From Ceratopteris richardii (taxonomy: Eukaryota > Streptophyta > Polypodiopsida > Polypodiales > Pteridaceae), in NCBI GenBank assembly GCA_020310875.1, contig CM035412.1:136316261-136380260 (forward strand): DNA of 64,000 nucleotides, read 5' to 3'. This document shows, one piece after another, positions 21,831-31,515 of the stretch. The position numbers and the translations under genes are program-made. The notes beneath the pieces are model-generated. The model saw only the letters and a program-made list of their open reading frames with translations, was not told where the DNA came from and did not search any database. Every line of letters starts with the position of its first letter. The stretch's first letter is position 1.

Positions 21831-24626
21831 ATGCACGAAAAGCTAGTAGAAGAAGACAAGGAAGCAGATGCACAAGAAGATAATATGGTAACAAGAAATC
21901 CGGTCCAAGAAGTACATTTATGCACCCAAAACAATAATCAACCAGTTCTAGTGGCCACTTGGTTGTGGAGCCACCCACAGCTCCTGGAAAAGGTAAAATC
22001 ATTCTTGACACAGTATACAGATGTTTTTGCCTGGCATTATAAAGACTTAGAAGGAGTGCCTGCATCTTATGGAGAGCACAGAATTCCTCTGGTTGAGGGA
22101 GCCAGACCCATCAGAGGAAGGAGTTATAGACTTAATCCAAAGTATGCCGAAGTTGTCTATGTGGAAATCCAAAAGATGGAAGATGCAGGAATCATCATTC
22201 CTGTGGAACACTCAGAGTGGCTCTCGCCTATGGTTATAGTACCAAAGAAGAATACTAATAAAATCAGAATTTGTGTGGACTTTAGAGCCCTCAACAAGGT
22301 GACCATTCCAGACGGGTTCCCTATGCCTTTTGCAGAACAGGTCGTTGAAGAAGTGGCGGGGCATGCACTATATAGTTTTATGGATGGCTTCAGTGGCTAT
22401 AATCAAATATCAATACACCCAGAGGATCGTGAAAAGACTGCTTTTATCACACCGTGGGGAACGTATGTGTATGTAAAAATGCCATTTGGGCTCAGAAATG
22501 CTCCAGCCACATTTAACAGAACGGTCAATCTCATTTTTGGCCCCTTATTGCTGGAATCACTTAGAATCTTCATGGATGATTTCTCTTCATTTTCAGGATC
22601 TCACAAGGAAACTCATCTAGATTGTTTGGACCAGCATGTGAGGCAGCTGCAGAATATTTTCCAAAGATGCAGAGAAACTAAGTTAAAGCTCAATCCAAAT
22701 AAATGTCATTTCCTTGTGACAGAAGGAACCCTTTTAGGACATGTGGTATCCGCTAAAGGTATGGCCCCAGATCCTGACAAAATTCTCTCTATATTAAAGT
22801 TACCTAAACCTAAAACTCCTAAAGAGATCCAGAGTTTTTTGGGGCATACCGGTTATCATAGAAGGTTTATAAAAATGTATGCAGATATAGCTAGACCTCT
22901 GACTAGACTCACAGGTAAAGAAGTACCTTTCAAATGGGAAGAAGAGGAGGAAAAAGCATATCAGACATTAAGGTCACGGTTAGTGTGTGCTCCTATCTTG
23001 GTCACCCCGGAGTGGTCAAAAATCTTTCATATACATGTCGATGCCAGTGCATATGCAGTGGGAGCAGTTCTGACTCAACCCAGTGAAGAATTTAATATGG
23101 ACAGGCCAATTCAATATGCCAGTAGAATCTTGACCAAGGCTGAAAGGAATTACAGTACTACCGAAAGGGAAGCACTAGCAATGGTCTTTGCAATTCAAAA
23201 ATTCCGCCATTACTTATTGGGGGTAAAATTTATTATTATATCAGATCACCAACCTCTCAAGTACTTACTCAACAAACCACATGCTACTGGTAGAATATGG
23301 AGGTGGTTACTGTTATTTCAAGAGTTTGATTTCTCGGTAATCCATAAGCCAGGAAGAGAGAATGTGATGGCGGATCACTTGTCCAGAATAAATAGGAGGG
23401 ATCAAACCAGTGGTATCAATGATGATTTCCCTTATGCACACTTGTTTACTATACAAGCTAAAGGATGGTATGATGATATCAAACAGTTCATTAATACTGG
23501 ATTGTATCCAGAAAGTGCTAATGCTGTACTTAGGAAGAGACTGCTTATCAAGAGTAGACCATATACTTTCATTGAGGGTAAACTCTACAGACAGGGCAAG
23601 GATGACAGGATTAGGAAATGTTTAGAGGAAGATGAAGTGAGGGAAATACTGCAATTTGCACATGAAGGAACAGGTGGTGGGCACCTTCCAGGGCATATCA
23701 TGAGCCAGAGAATACTAGATGCTGGTCTATGGTGGCCTACACTCTTTAGGGATGCAAATGATTGGAGAAAAACATGTGATGTGTGCCAGAGGTGTGGACC
23801 TAAACCCACCAAGCAAAGACATTACCCTTTGGTAGTTTCCACTTCTTGGCAGCCCTTTGAGAAGTGGGGATTAGACTTTGTTGGGCCTATATACCCTGCG
23901 GCACTTCCAAAAAGGGAAAAGTACTTACTAATAGCCACGGACTACGCAACAAAATGGGCTGAAGCTATTGCATCAACGGACTGCTCTGCACAAACAGTGG
24001 CTGACTTTTTGTATTGTAACATCATTTGCAGATTTGGATGCCCGCTTGAAATCTGTACCGATCAGGGTACTCATTTTGTTAACCAAGTACTGCAGGAAAT
24101 TTCCAACAGGTATCGCATTTTACACAGGACTTCTTGTGCATACTACCCACGAGCTAATGGACAAGCCGAGTCAACGAACAAAGTATTAATTTCAATGTTA
24201 CGAAAAGAATGCATGTTAGAGCCGACCTCTTGGGGACAGGCATATCTGGGTACATTATGGGCATACAGACTGGCCTATAAAGAGACTGGGTATTCTCCCT
24301 TTCAATTAGTTTATGGCTTGGTTCCTATTGAACCATTCGAATTCATCAGAGGCTCTATAAGAACGAAAAGAATAGAGAAAAATGGGATGGAAGTTCCAGC
24401 ACGACTGACTGCTTTGCATAAACTGGAAGAATCAAGAATTTTAGCCTCCAAACAGTTAGAGGATATTCAAATAAAGAGGAAGGAGAACCATGACAAAAGT
24501 TTATGGCAAAACAAATTGAAGCCCGGTCATTTAGCACTCTTACACAGGCCACAATTTGCTAATCAAAACAAAGGGAAATGGATCCCTCACTGGGAAGGCC
24601 CTTTTCGCATTACGAAGATGTTGTAG
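21831..24626 (+). CDS. Gypsy I pol: reverse transcriptase, RNase H, integrase
   Basis: This open frame has 931 codons. Reverse transcriptase covers about residues 95-265, with RICVDFRALNKVTIPDG, SFMDGFSGYNQISIHPED, MPFGLRNAPATF and the active site FMDDF (about residue 247). RNase H (about 395-520) has FHIHVDASAYAVGAVLTQ, TEREALAMVFAI and ISDHQPLKYLL. Integrase has an HHCC zinc region (HEGTGGGHLPGH ... CDVCQRC, about 610-655) and a core with WGLDFVGPIYP, CTDQGTHFVNQ and YPRANGQAESTNK, carrying D, D and E. A short C-terminal part ends GKWIPHWEGPFRI. No chromodomain is seen. The motifs fit the Athila/Tat-like Gypsy branch. Confidence 0.95.
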   Translation: MHEKLVEEDKEADAQEDNMVTRNPVQEVHLCTQNNNQPVLVATWLWSHPQLLEKVKSFLTQYTDVFAWHYKDLEGVPASYGEHRIPLVEGARPIRGRSYRLNPKYAEVVYVEIQKMEDAGIIIPVEHSEWLSPMVIVPKKNTNKIRICVDFRALNKVTIPDGFPMPFAEQVVEEVAGHALYSFMDGFSGYNQISIHPEDREKTAFITPWGTYVYVKMPFGLRNAPATFNRTVNLIFGPLLLESLRIFMDDFSSFSGSHKETHLDCLDQHVRQLQNIFQRCRETKLKLNPNKCHFLVTEGTLLGHVVSAKGMAPDPDKILSILKLPKPKTPKEIQSFLGHTGYHRRFIKMYADIARPLTRLTGKEVPFKWEEEEEKAYQTLRSRLVCAPILVTPEWSKIFHIHVDASAYAVGAVLTQPSEEFNMDRPIQYASRILTKAERNYSTTEREALAMVFAIQKFRHYLLGVKFIIISDHQPLKYLLNKPHATGRIWRWLLLFQEFDFSVIHKPGRENVMADHLSRINRRDQTSGINDDFPYAHLFTIQAKGWYDDIKQFINTGLYPESANAVLRKRLLIKSRPYTFIEGKLYRQGKDDRIRKCLEEDEVREILQFAHEGTGGGHLPGHIMSQRILDAGLWWPTLFRDANDWRKTCDVCQRCGPKPTKQRHYPLVVSTSWQPFEKWGLDFVGPIYPAALPKREKYLLIATDYATKWAEAIASTDCSAQTVADFLYCNIICRFGCPLEICTDQGTHFVNQVLQEISNRYRILHRTSCAYYPRANGQAESTNKVLISMLRKECMLEPTSWGQAYLGTLWAYRLAYKETGYSPFQLVYGLVPIEPFEFIRGSIRTKRIEKNGMEVPARLTALHKLEESRILASKQLEDIQIKRKENHDKSLWQNKLKPGHLALLHRPQFANQNKGKWIPHWEGPFRITKML

Positions 24627-25289
24627 TGGGGTGCAATGCAATTGGAAACACTCGATGGCAACACCCTACCCTTGGTAAACATCTCCAGACTCAAGGGTTA
24701 CCACCAAAAGTCATAAAATTACATTTTCATTCTTTTGTTCCTAAGAGTTTTGGACTTCTTTATAGGTATATATAATATTCGGTCTGTCCTAATAATTAAA
24801 AATAAACAACAAAGGAAAAACAAATTGCTCACGCATTTTCTCTTTTTTGGGCGCCAATTCATTTTATGCTCATTTCATAAATAAAAATCTAGTAATTTTC
24901 CGTGTTCAATAAATTAGGCGATTTTTTTTCATGGCTCGTAATTCTGTTCAGCTTCTTTAAATATGTCCCATTGCTTTGTTTCATACATGAGTGAATGAGA
25001 TTGAAGTTTGGCTCTTCCCCTCTTTTGAACACCCTTTTATGCTAGACCGCTCCTTCTTGAGAGGTGCTCCCTTATTCAAACTAGCTATATAATATGGCCT
25101 CTTTTTTTCATACTTGCTTCAACATCATCAGAATTCCGTCAGTACACAGGCCAAGTTGTGCTAGGGAGGAAAGAAGAAGATCATCTCACACCCCTCTCCA
25201 CCCCATCGACTCCTCCATACCACCTCCCTCCCTCCTCCTCCCCCTTTTTTCAACCTACCACCACCCCCCTCACCCGTCAATCCCCCTCA
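24627..25289 (+). other. Spacer between pol and the C-rich array of Gypsy I
   Basis: This is an AT-rich non-coding stretch of about 0.5 kb followed by a transition into C-rich sequence. A frame opens at 25094 (starting MASFFHTCFNIIRIPSVHRP) and runs into the array. Whether it is a real start of the downstream region is not clear. No promoter signal was recognised. Confidence 0.5.
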
Positions 25290-27420
25290 ACACCCCTCCC
25301 CATCCCTCCCATCTGCCCCCCTCGGCGCCCCTCAAACCACCACCCCCTCTCCTCCCATCTGCCCCCCTCGGCGCCCCTCAAACCACCACCCCCTCACCCC
25401 TCGGACTACCGCCACCCCTCCACCCCTCCATACCCCGCAGGCCAACCCACCCCCCATCCTCCCGCATCTCAACCCCGTACACCACCGCCCCCTCCCTCCC
25501 CCTCGATCCCCCGCGCGCCCCCCCCCCCCTCTTCCTACCACACTCCACCCCCTCTCCTCCCATCTGCCCCCTCGGCGCCCCTCAAACCACCACCCCCTCT
25601 CCTCCCATCTGCCCCCTCGGCGCCCCTCAAACCACCACCCCTCACCCCTCGGACTACCGCCACCCCTCCATCCCCCGCAGGCCAACCCACCCCCCCATCC
25701 TCCCGCATCTCAACCCCGTACACCACCGCCCCCTCCCTCCCCCTCGATCCCCCGCGCGCCCCCCCCCCTCTTCCTACCACACTCCACCCCCTCTCCTCCC
25801 ATCTGCCCCCTCGGCGCCCCCCAAACCACCACCCCCTCTCCTCCCATCTGCCCCCCTCGGCGCCCCTCAAACCACCACCCCCTCACCCCTCGGACTACCG
25901 CCACCCCTCCACCCCTCCATCCCCCGCAGGCCTCCCCACCCCCCCTCCTCCCACATCTCAACCCCGTACACCACCGCCCCCTCCCTCCCCCTCGATCCCC
26001 CGCGCGCCCCCCCCCCCTCTTCCTACCACACTCCACCCCCTCTCCTCCCATCTGCCCCCCTCGGCGCCCCTCAAACCACCACCCCCTCACCCCTCGGACT
26101 ACCGCCACCCCTCCACCCCTCCATCCCCCGCAGGCCAACCCACCCCCCATCCTCCCACATCTCCACCCCGTACACCACTGCCCCCTCCCTCCCCCTCGAT
26201 TCCCCGCGCGCCCCCCCCCTCTTCCTACCACACTCCACCCCCTCTCCTCCCATCTGCCCCCTCGGCGCCCCTCAAACCACCACCCCCTCTCCTCCCATCT
26301 GCCCCCTCGGCGCCCCTCACACCACCACCCCTCACCCCTCGGACTACCGCCACCCCTCCACCCCTCCATCCCCCGCAGGCCAACCCACCCCCCCATCCTC
26401 CCGCATCTCAACCCCGTACACCACCGCCCCCTCCCTCCCCCTCGATCCCCCGCGCCCCCCCCCCCCTCTTCCTACCACACTCCACCCCCTCTCCTCCCAT
26501 CTGCCCCCTCGGCGCCCCCCAAACCACCACCCCCTCTCCTCCCATCTGCCCCCCTCGGCGCCCCTCAAACCACCACCCCCTCACCCCTCGGACTACCGCC
26601 ACCCCTCCACCCCTCCATCCCCCGCAGGCCTCCCCACCCCCCCCCCCTCCTCCCACATCTCAACCCCGTACACCACCGCCCCCTCCCTCCCCCTCGATCC
26701 CCCGCGCGCCCCCCCCCCCCCCGTCTTCCTACCACACTCCACCCCCTCTCCTCCCATCTGCCCCCCTCGGCGCCCCTCAAACCACCACCCCCTATCCTCC
26801 CATCTGCCCCCCTCGGCGCCCCTCAAACCACCACCCCCTCTCCTCCCATCTGCCCCCCTCGGCGCCCCTCAAACCACCACCCCCTCACCCCTCGGACTAC
26901 CTCCACCCCTCCACCCCTCCACCCCTCCATCCCCCGCAGGCCACCCCACCCCCCCCCCTCCTCCCACATCTCAACCCCGTCCACCACCGCCCCCTCCCTC
27001 CCCCTCGATCCCCCGCGCGCCCCCCCCCTCCGCCTACCACCACCCCTCCTCACCCTCAATCCCCCTCAACACCCCTCCCCATCCCTCCCCTCAACCCCGC
27101 GCGCCCCCCCCCCCCCTCCGCCTACCACCACCCCTCCTCACCCTCAATCCCCCTCAACTCCCCTCCCCATCCCTCCCCTCAACCCCGCGCGCCCCCCCCC
27201 CCTCAGACTACCGCCACCCCCCCTCACCCTCAATCCCCCTCAACAACCCTCCCCATCCCTCCCCTCGACCCGAGCACCCCCCCCCCCCTCAGACTACCGC
27301 CACCCCCCCCCTCACCCTCAATCCCACTCAACACCCCTCCCCATCCCCCCCCCTCGACCCCGCGCGCCTCCCCCCCCTCAGACTACCGACATCCTCCCAT
27401 CTGCCCCCCTTGGCGCCCCT
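25290..27420 (+). repeat. C-rich minisatellite array inside Gypsy I
   Basis: This is a 2.1-kb array of irregular tandem units of roughly 200-310 bp. The marker CCCCGCAGGCC recurs near 25435, 25674, 25925, 26127, 26373, 26623 and 26933. Each unit holds one to three copies of a roughly 47-bp sub-repeat with CATCTGCCCCCCTCGGCGCC, and C runs of 8 to 14 bases. From about 27030 a different, shorter unit with CTCAATCCCCCTCAACACCC takes over. It is so poor in A and T that long frames stay open by composition on both strands, and these are not evidence of a protein by themselves. In one plus frame it would be Pro/Ser/Thr-rich. Confidence 0.9.
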
Positions 27421-27634
27421 CTAATCACCACCCCTTCAACCCCCTCACTCATCTTCCCCACCCTCCCCTCTGCACCCCGCATCCTACCCCCCCTCCCCCC
27501 CCTCCAACCCCCTCAACCCTCCTTCCCCAACCTCCCCTCGGTGCCCCCTCCTCCAACCCCCTCCACCACTCTCGCTCCGCCTCAAACCCCTCCCACCCCC
27601 TCCACCACCGACTACCCCACCGCCAACTACCTCC

Positions 27635-29389
27635 ATGGCTGAACCCCCCGCTCCGGGTGCGCCTTCCGATACTCCATCCCAGCTGCCTCCAAACCTTCAC
27701 AATCCATCCTCTCTCACCTCCGCGGTTCCCTCTGACAATCCCAATCCTCCTCCTCCCTCATCGGCAGCACAATCTGTTCAAGCTAATCCAACACCGCCTC
27801 CGGCCCTTGATCTTCCCATTTATTCCATACACTCTGATTCCACCGACCTTTATTCCCCACCTCCCCTCCCGCACCCTCCTTCTCCTTCCCAATCTATGTC
27901 TCATTCATCCCACCCATCTTCACCAACCGGGGATTATATGCGCCTGTTTCTCCCACCGGACTTAAACCTGCAAATCCGAATGCATCTATCCCTACCTACC
28001 ATTGCCCTTCGTCAAATGTTTTCCATTGAGGATCTTCAGCAGGCGGGCTTGTGGGGCTTGGCTAATGTTTTCTTCAATAACCCCGCCAATTTTACCCAGG
28101 TTTATGAAGCTATCCGCCTCTTCCCTCATTTTAGAACCGGCACTCTCTTCATCCCAGACATTGCCGCAAGTATTGGGTCCCCCTTAATACATTTTCGTGC
28201 TCCCCCTTTCCTATACTCTGGACTGTCCGCCTCGGCTACTATTGCCTTTTGTACCACACACTTTCAAAGTAATGCTAGGTTTTCGCTCCGCATGACCACC
28301 CTTCTCAATGCGTTCATCTTTTTCTTCTTACTACGCAGTCAAACTTCTTCGCTTCCCTGGTCAGATATTCGTATCGCCGATCCGCTTTACTGCTTTCTCC
28401 ATAGCCGTCCTTACCCTTACGCAACCCTCATTTATAGTTCCTTGACTTTGCGCTCCCGTCGACTCCGCGAGGCTATCTCTAGAGGCTCTCATGCATTTTC
28501 CATCTATTCTGCACCCTTCTTAGCTTGGCTCTATCATATTCCTACACACTCGGCCCACAATGTTGCTTATCTCCCTACCCACCCTGGACCTTCCATTGCT
28601 CCATCTCCCTCCCCCCCTCTAATCTCAATTGACTCAGCTTCAGCATCGACACCCGCATCCGCGCCCCCTGATGTAACTTCCTTCCCTCCCCAATCTTCTT
28701 CACCTATCCCTCCTGCATCTACCACCTCTCCATTCATAACTAACCCCCCTGATGTAACCTCCATCCCTCCCCAATCTTCTTCACCTATCCCTCCTGCATC
28801 TACCACCTCTCCATTCATGACTAATCCCCCTGATGTAACCTCCTTCCCTCCCCAATCTTCTTCACCTATCCCTCCGGCATCCACCAACTCTCCATTCATG
28901 ACTAATCCCCCTGATGTAACCTCATTCCCTGCCCAATCTTCTTCCCCTATCCCTCCTGCCTCTACCATCCCTCCGTTCATGACTACCCCCCCTCACGTCC
29001 CTTCCTTCACTACCCAATCTTCTTCCCCTTTCCCTCCTGAATCTACCACTTCTCCATCCATGCCTACCCCCCCATTATCCCTAGACCTCCCCTCTCTTCA
29101 GCTTTCACGCCACTCATTCAAACACAGCTCAACCCTCAAAACCCCACCTGTATGCCACCAATTCACCCGGATTACACCTCCCCCTCTATCAGTAACATCC
29201 CTGTCAGTCGACCGCTCCCTTCCCCCAATCCTTCACTTCCCACTCCATCTTCCACTCCAACCCTTCCTCCTCCTCCGCAGAATATTCCCCCTTCCCCTCC
29301 CCCTCCTGCTCCAACGGTCACTCCCACTCCGCATTTTGACCTACCATCAACCCCTTCATTTTTGCAATTACTCCAGGACGCGAGTGTAG
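27635..29389 (+). CDS. Gypsy I extra 3' open frame, unknown function
   Basis: This is a plus-sense frame of 584 codons between integrase and the 3' LTR. The N-terminal 100 residues are Pro/Ser-rich. Residues about 105-320 look like a folded, hydrophobic domain (YMRLFLPPDLNLQIRMHLSL, LQQAGLWGLANVFFNNPANF, AIRLFPHFRTGTLFIPDIAA, LNAFIFFFLLRSQ) with normal codon variety. Residues about 345-480 are a 27-residue Pro/Ser/Thr repeat. I do not recognise the domain. It lacks an obvious signal peptide, furin-like site or fusion peptide, so I would not call it an envelope gene. Athila and some Tat elements also carry an extra gene here, which is the closest precedent by position. Confidence 0.65.
   Translation: MAEPPAPGAPSDTPSQLPPNLHNPSSLTSAVPSDNPNPPPPSSAAQSVQANPTPPPALDLPIYSIHSDSTDLYSPPPLPHPPSPSQSMSHSSHPSSPTGDYMRLFLPPDLNLQIRMHLSLPTIALRQMFSIEDLQQAGLWGLANVFFNNPANFTQVYEAIRLFPHFRTGTLFIPDIAASIGSPLIHFRAPPFLYSGLSASATIAFCTTHFQSNARFSLRMTTLLNAFIFFFLLRSQTSSLPWSDIRIADPLYCFLHSRPYPYATLIYSSLTLRSRRLREAISRGSHAFSIYSAPFLAWLYHIPTHSAHNVAYLPTHPGPSIAPSPSPPLISIDSASASTPASAPPDVTSFPPQSSSPIPPASTTSPFITNPPDVTSIPPQSSSPIPPASTTSPFMTNPPDVTSFPPQSSSPIPPASTNSPFMTNPPDVTSFPAQSSSPIPPASTIPPFMTTPPHVPSFTTQSSSPFPPESTTSPSMPTPPLSLDLPSLQLSRHSFKHSSTLKTPPVCHQFTRITPPPLSVTSLSVDRSLPPILHFPLHLPLQPFLLLRRIFPLPLPLLLQRSLPLRILTYHQPLHFCNYSRTRV
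28667..29071 (+). repeat. 81-bp coding tandem repeat
   Basis: Five copies of an 81-bp unit start near 28667, 28748, 28829, 28910 and 28991, the last being diverged. The unit encodes 27 residues opening PDVTSFPPQSSSPIPPASTT. Its length is a multiple of three, so the frame is preserved, and most changes between units are conservative. It forms a Pro/Ser/Thr stalk-like stretch in the extra frame. Confidence 0.9.
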
Positions 29390-29781
29390 TCGCTATCGGC
29401 AATGCTCAGGCCTCTCAGATTTCCTTGGATTCGGTTTCCGCAGCAGCTTCGGTTCATCAACAGTATATCTCAACAATAGAAAACATCAATCGCATGGCAT
29501 CCTCTCAATGGCACTCCCTCAACGAAACGGCGCGATTGCTCAAAGAAGAGAGAGATCATTATCGCGATATGGCCGACTCTGCGATGAAAGCCTTAGAAGA
29601 TCTTCATAATCGCTCCAACTTAGGGCTTTGTGCTAATGCTGCATGCCGACGTATCCGCCGGGAAAGGGATCATCTTAGGCAATGCCTTAGTTCGCTACAG
29701 CTTACGATCGAACAAGCTTCTGCTCCTTTGCCCCCTTCTCCATCAACCTCGGCTGACAATCTCAATCAACCTCCACAATAA
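29152..29781 (+). CDS. Gypsy I second extra 3' open frame, coiled coil
   Basis: This frame has 209 codons and overlaps the end of the preceding one in another phase. The first 70 residues are Pro/Ser/Thr-rich. From about residue 72 it becomes a non-repetitive, mostly helical region (LQLLQDASVVAIGNAQASQI, ENINRMASSQWHSLNETARL, LKEERDHYRDMADSAMKALE) with a Cys pair (LGLCANAACRRIRRERDHLR). It looks like a coiled coil. No family is recognised. It ends about 250 bp before the 3' LTR. Confidence 0.6.
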   Translation: MPPIHPDYTSPSISNIPVSRPLPSPNPSLPTPSSTPTLPPPPQNIPPSPPPPAPTVTPTPHFDLPSTPSFLQLLQDASVVAIGNAQASQISLDSVSAAASVHQQYISTIENINRMASSQWHSLNETARLLKEERDHYRDMADSAMKALEDLHNRSNLGLCANAACRRIRRERDHLRQCLSSLQLTIEQASAPLPPSPSTSADNLNQPPQ

Positions 29782-30032
29782 ATTGCTCTTCCACAGTCAT
29801 AATATTTGCTCTTAGATTCCATTATCGCTTTGTCAATAATTCACTCATCCTTTTGATTTCTCAATAATTCTTGTAGGGTGCATTATATTTTTTCTTAACT
29901 CAATAATCTACACACCCTTTACCTTTTTTCTTGCCTCCGGTTTCCTTGTTTTCCTCTCTGTGTCTTTGCAATTTCTCAGTTGGTATCGCTGTTGTCTCTC
30001 CGGGACGGAGAGATCTTTAGGTGGTGGGCATA
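29782..30032 (+). other. 3' untranslated stretch and polypurine tract of Gypsy I
   Basis: A T-rich 230-bp stretch is followed by the purine-rich AGGTGGTGGGCATA just before the 3' LTR, which is the likely plus-strand primer. A second purine tract, GGGACGGAGAGATC, lies at 30002-30015. Confidence 0.7.
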
Positions 30033-30854
30033 TGTAGAGCCCTAACCGGTTGAAACTAAAGGTGCAAAGTATTTTTCCTCTTAAGGTTCAAAAGATGAAT
30101 TTAAAATCTTAAGGTGCAAAAGTAAAGAATTAAAAGGAAAGGTGAAGGTGGAAGGCCGCGTACGCAAAGGTGGAAATAGGCCGCCCAATCAAAATTTTAT
30201 TTTAAAAGTCACTCTTGTTCTAAAGTCACTACAGGACAAAGTAGCGAATCGTTGAGGACCAGTTCAAAAAGACAATCTTGGGACATTGAAAGGACACCAA
30301 GATTGTATTGCAGTTAGAGTGCGCGAACCGGCGGACTCTCAACAAAAAGAAGGACAAAGGCTATTCTTGGACATTGAGAGCTAGGAGCAAGAGAGAGCTT
30401 CAGAGGAAGCAAGAGAGGAAGCAAGAAGAGTCTCCAGTGTGCGACGGCATTCACGAGTGCAAGAGGGGTCAAGAGGAAGGTGTGCAGAGAAGGCGGGTTG
30501 GATTCCAAGAGTTCCAAGGTCTATTGCGTGTGCGCTGTGATACCAATTCCTTAGCTTGGCGGAAGCTTAGTGCAAGGTGTGCACAAGGGAAGCGGGAAGC
30601 AGGTGAAGGATTGGTGTACGAGAGGCCGCTGCTAGAGGGCTTGAGATAATTGGTCTTCAGTAATTGATATTCTCTGACGTGGTATTTAATCATTGATTAG
30701 ACTGTGCCCAGTCATTGTAATCGTTGAAGGATAATCAATATTCAAGGTTTCCAAGAGTATTCCTTTGCAGAAGTTCTCACTGTTATTCCAATTTCATCAT
30801 CTCCTTTTTCTCCTACAAACCCTCAAACTCCTTCTTGTCCCCGAATCCCCAACA
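30033..30854 (+). repeat. 3' LTR of Gypsy I
   Basis: It has the same 822-bp length as the 5' LTR, with about two differing positions. It is followed by the CATAT duplication and then by the RNase H of Copia H. Confidence 0.97.
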
Positions 30855-30859
30855 CATAT

Positions 30860-31465
30860 GGAGTTAGTGTGCTTAGTCAATTCATGCACAAACCAAGGGT
30901 ACCTCACCTAGAGGCAGCAAAGAAGATCTTGAAGTATCTGAAGGGAACACAAAGTCATGGTTTGTACTTTCCTTATACATCAGATATTGACATTAAAGTT
31001 TACTCAGATGCAGATTGGGCAGGATGCAAGGATGATAGGAGAAGCACCTCAGGATATATTTGCTTTGCAGGAGATAAGCCTATCTCTTGGTCAGCTAAGA
31101 AGCAACCTACAGTGGCATTGTCATCCACTGAAGCAGAGTATAGAGGGCTTGCCAATGCCACTCAAGAAGCTATCTGGTTGAAGCTTCTTTATACAGAATT
31201 AGGTCTACATACAAGACCACCAATCATATTTGGAGACAACACTAGCTCTCTTCACCTTGCAGCTAATCCAATTTATCATGCCAGAACCAAACACATAGAG
31301 GTTCATTACCACTATGTGAGAGAGAAGTTTCTAAGCAAAGATATACAATTGACTTATGTGTCTACTAATATGCAATGTGCAGATTTACTTACAAAGGCAT
31401 TGGATGGAAACAAGTTATGCAGATTCAAATCCATGATTGGATTGCAGGATGTGATTGAAGACTAA
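30860..31465 (+). pseudogene. Copia H RNase H
   Basis: This is the continuation of Copia H after the nested Gypsy. It holds VPHLEAAKKILKYLKGT, the RNase H block VYSDADWAGCKDDRRSTSG, SAKKQPTVALSSTEAEYRG, FGDNTSSLHLAANP, HARTKHIEVHYHYVRE and ADLLTKAL, all standard Copia C-terminal landmarks. This part of the frame is open throughout and ends just before the polypurine tract (TTGAGGGGGAGC, 31504-31515). Confidence 0.9.
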
Positions 31466-31515
31466 AGATGAAGAAGATGAAGACTTGAGCCAAAGTGTTT
31501 GGCTTGAGGGGGAGC

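Larger units (their letters stand above)
18215..30854 (+). mobile_element. Ty3/Gypsy element I, young and nearly whole, with extra 3' frames
   Basis: LTRs of 822 bp at 18215-19036 and 30033-30854 are flanked by an exact target duplication CATAT (18210-18214 and 30855-30859). I count about two differences between the LTRs, so the insertion is recent. The internal part has a primer-binding site, gag with protease, a pol of reverse transcriptase, RNase H and integrase, then 5 kb not present in ordinary Gypsy elements: a C-rich tandem array and two open frames. The element looks nearly whole, with perhaps one or two interruptions. The pol motifs resemble the Athila/Tat group. Confidence 0.96.

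Noticed and set aside
25330-27060. Long Gly/Trp/Arg-rich open frames on the minus strand and overlapping Pro-rich frames on the plus strand
   Set aside because: The C-rich array is almost free of A and T, so stop codons are rare in any frame. The frames have repeat composition and no domain.
25094-27424. A host extensin or proline-rich cell-wall protein gene
   Set aside because: It lies wholly inside the LTRs of Gypsy I, has no signal peptide or SPPPP/Tyr pattern, and follows from the minisatellite composition.
27635-29389. Envelope gene of a plant Gypsy element
   Set aside because: No signal peptide, no clear transmembrane anchor near the end, no cleavage motif and no coiled fusion region. 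Position alone is not enough.
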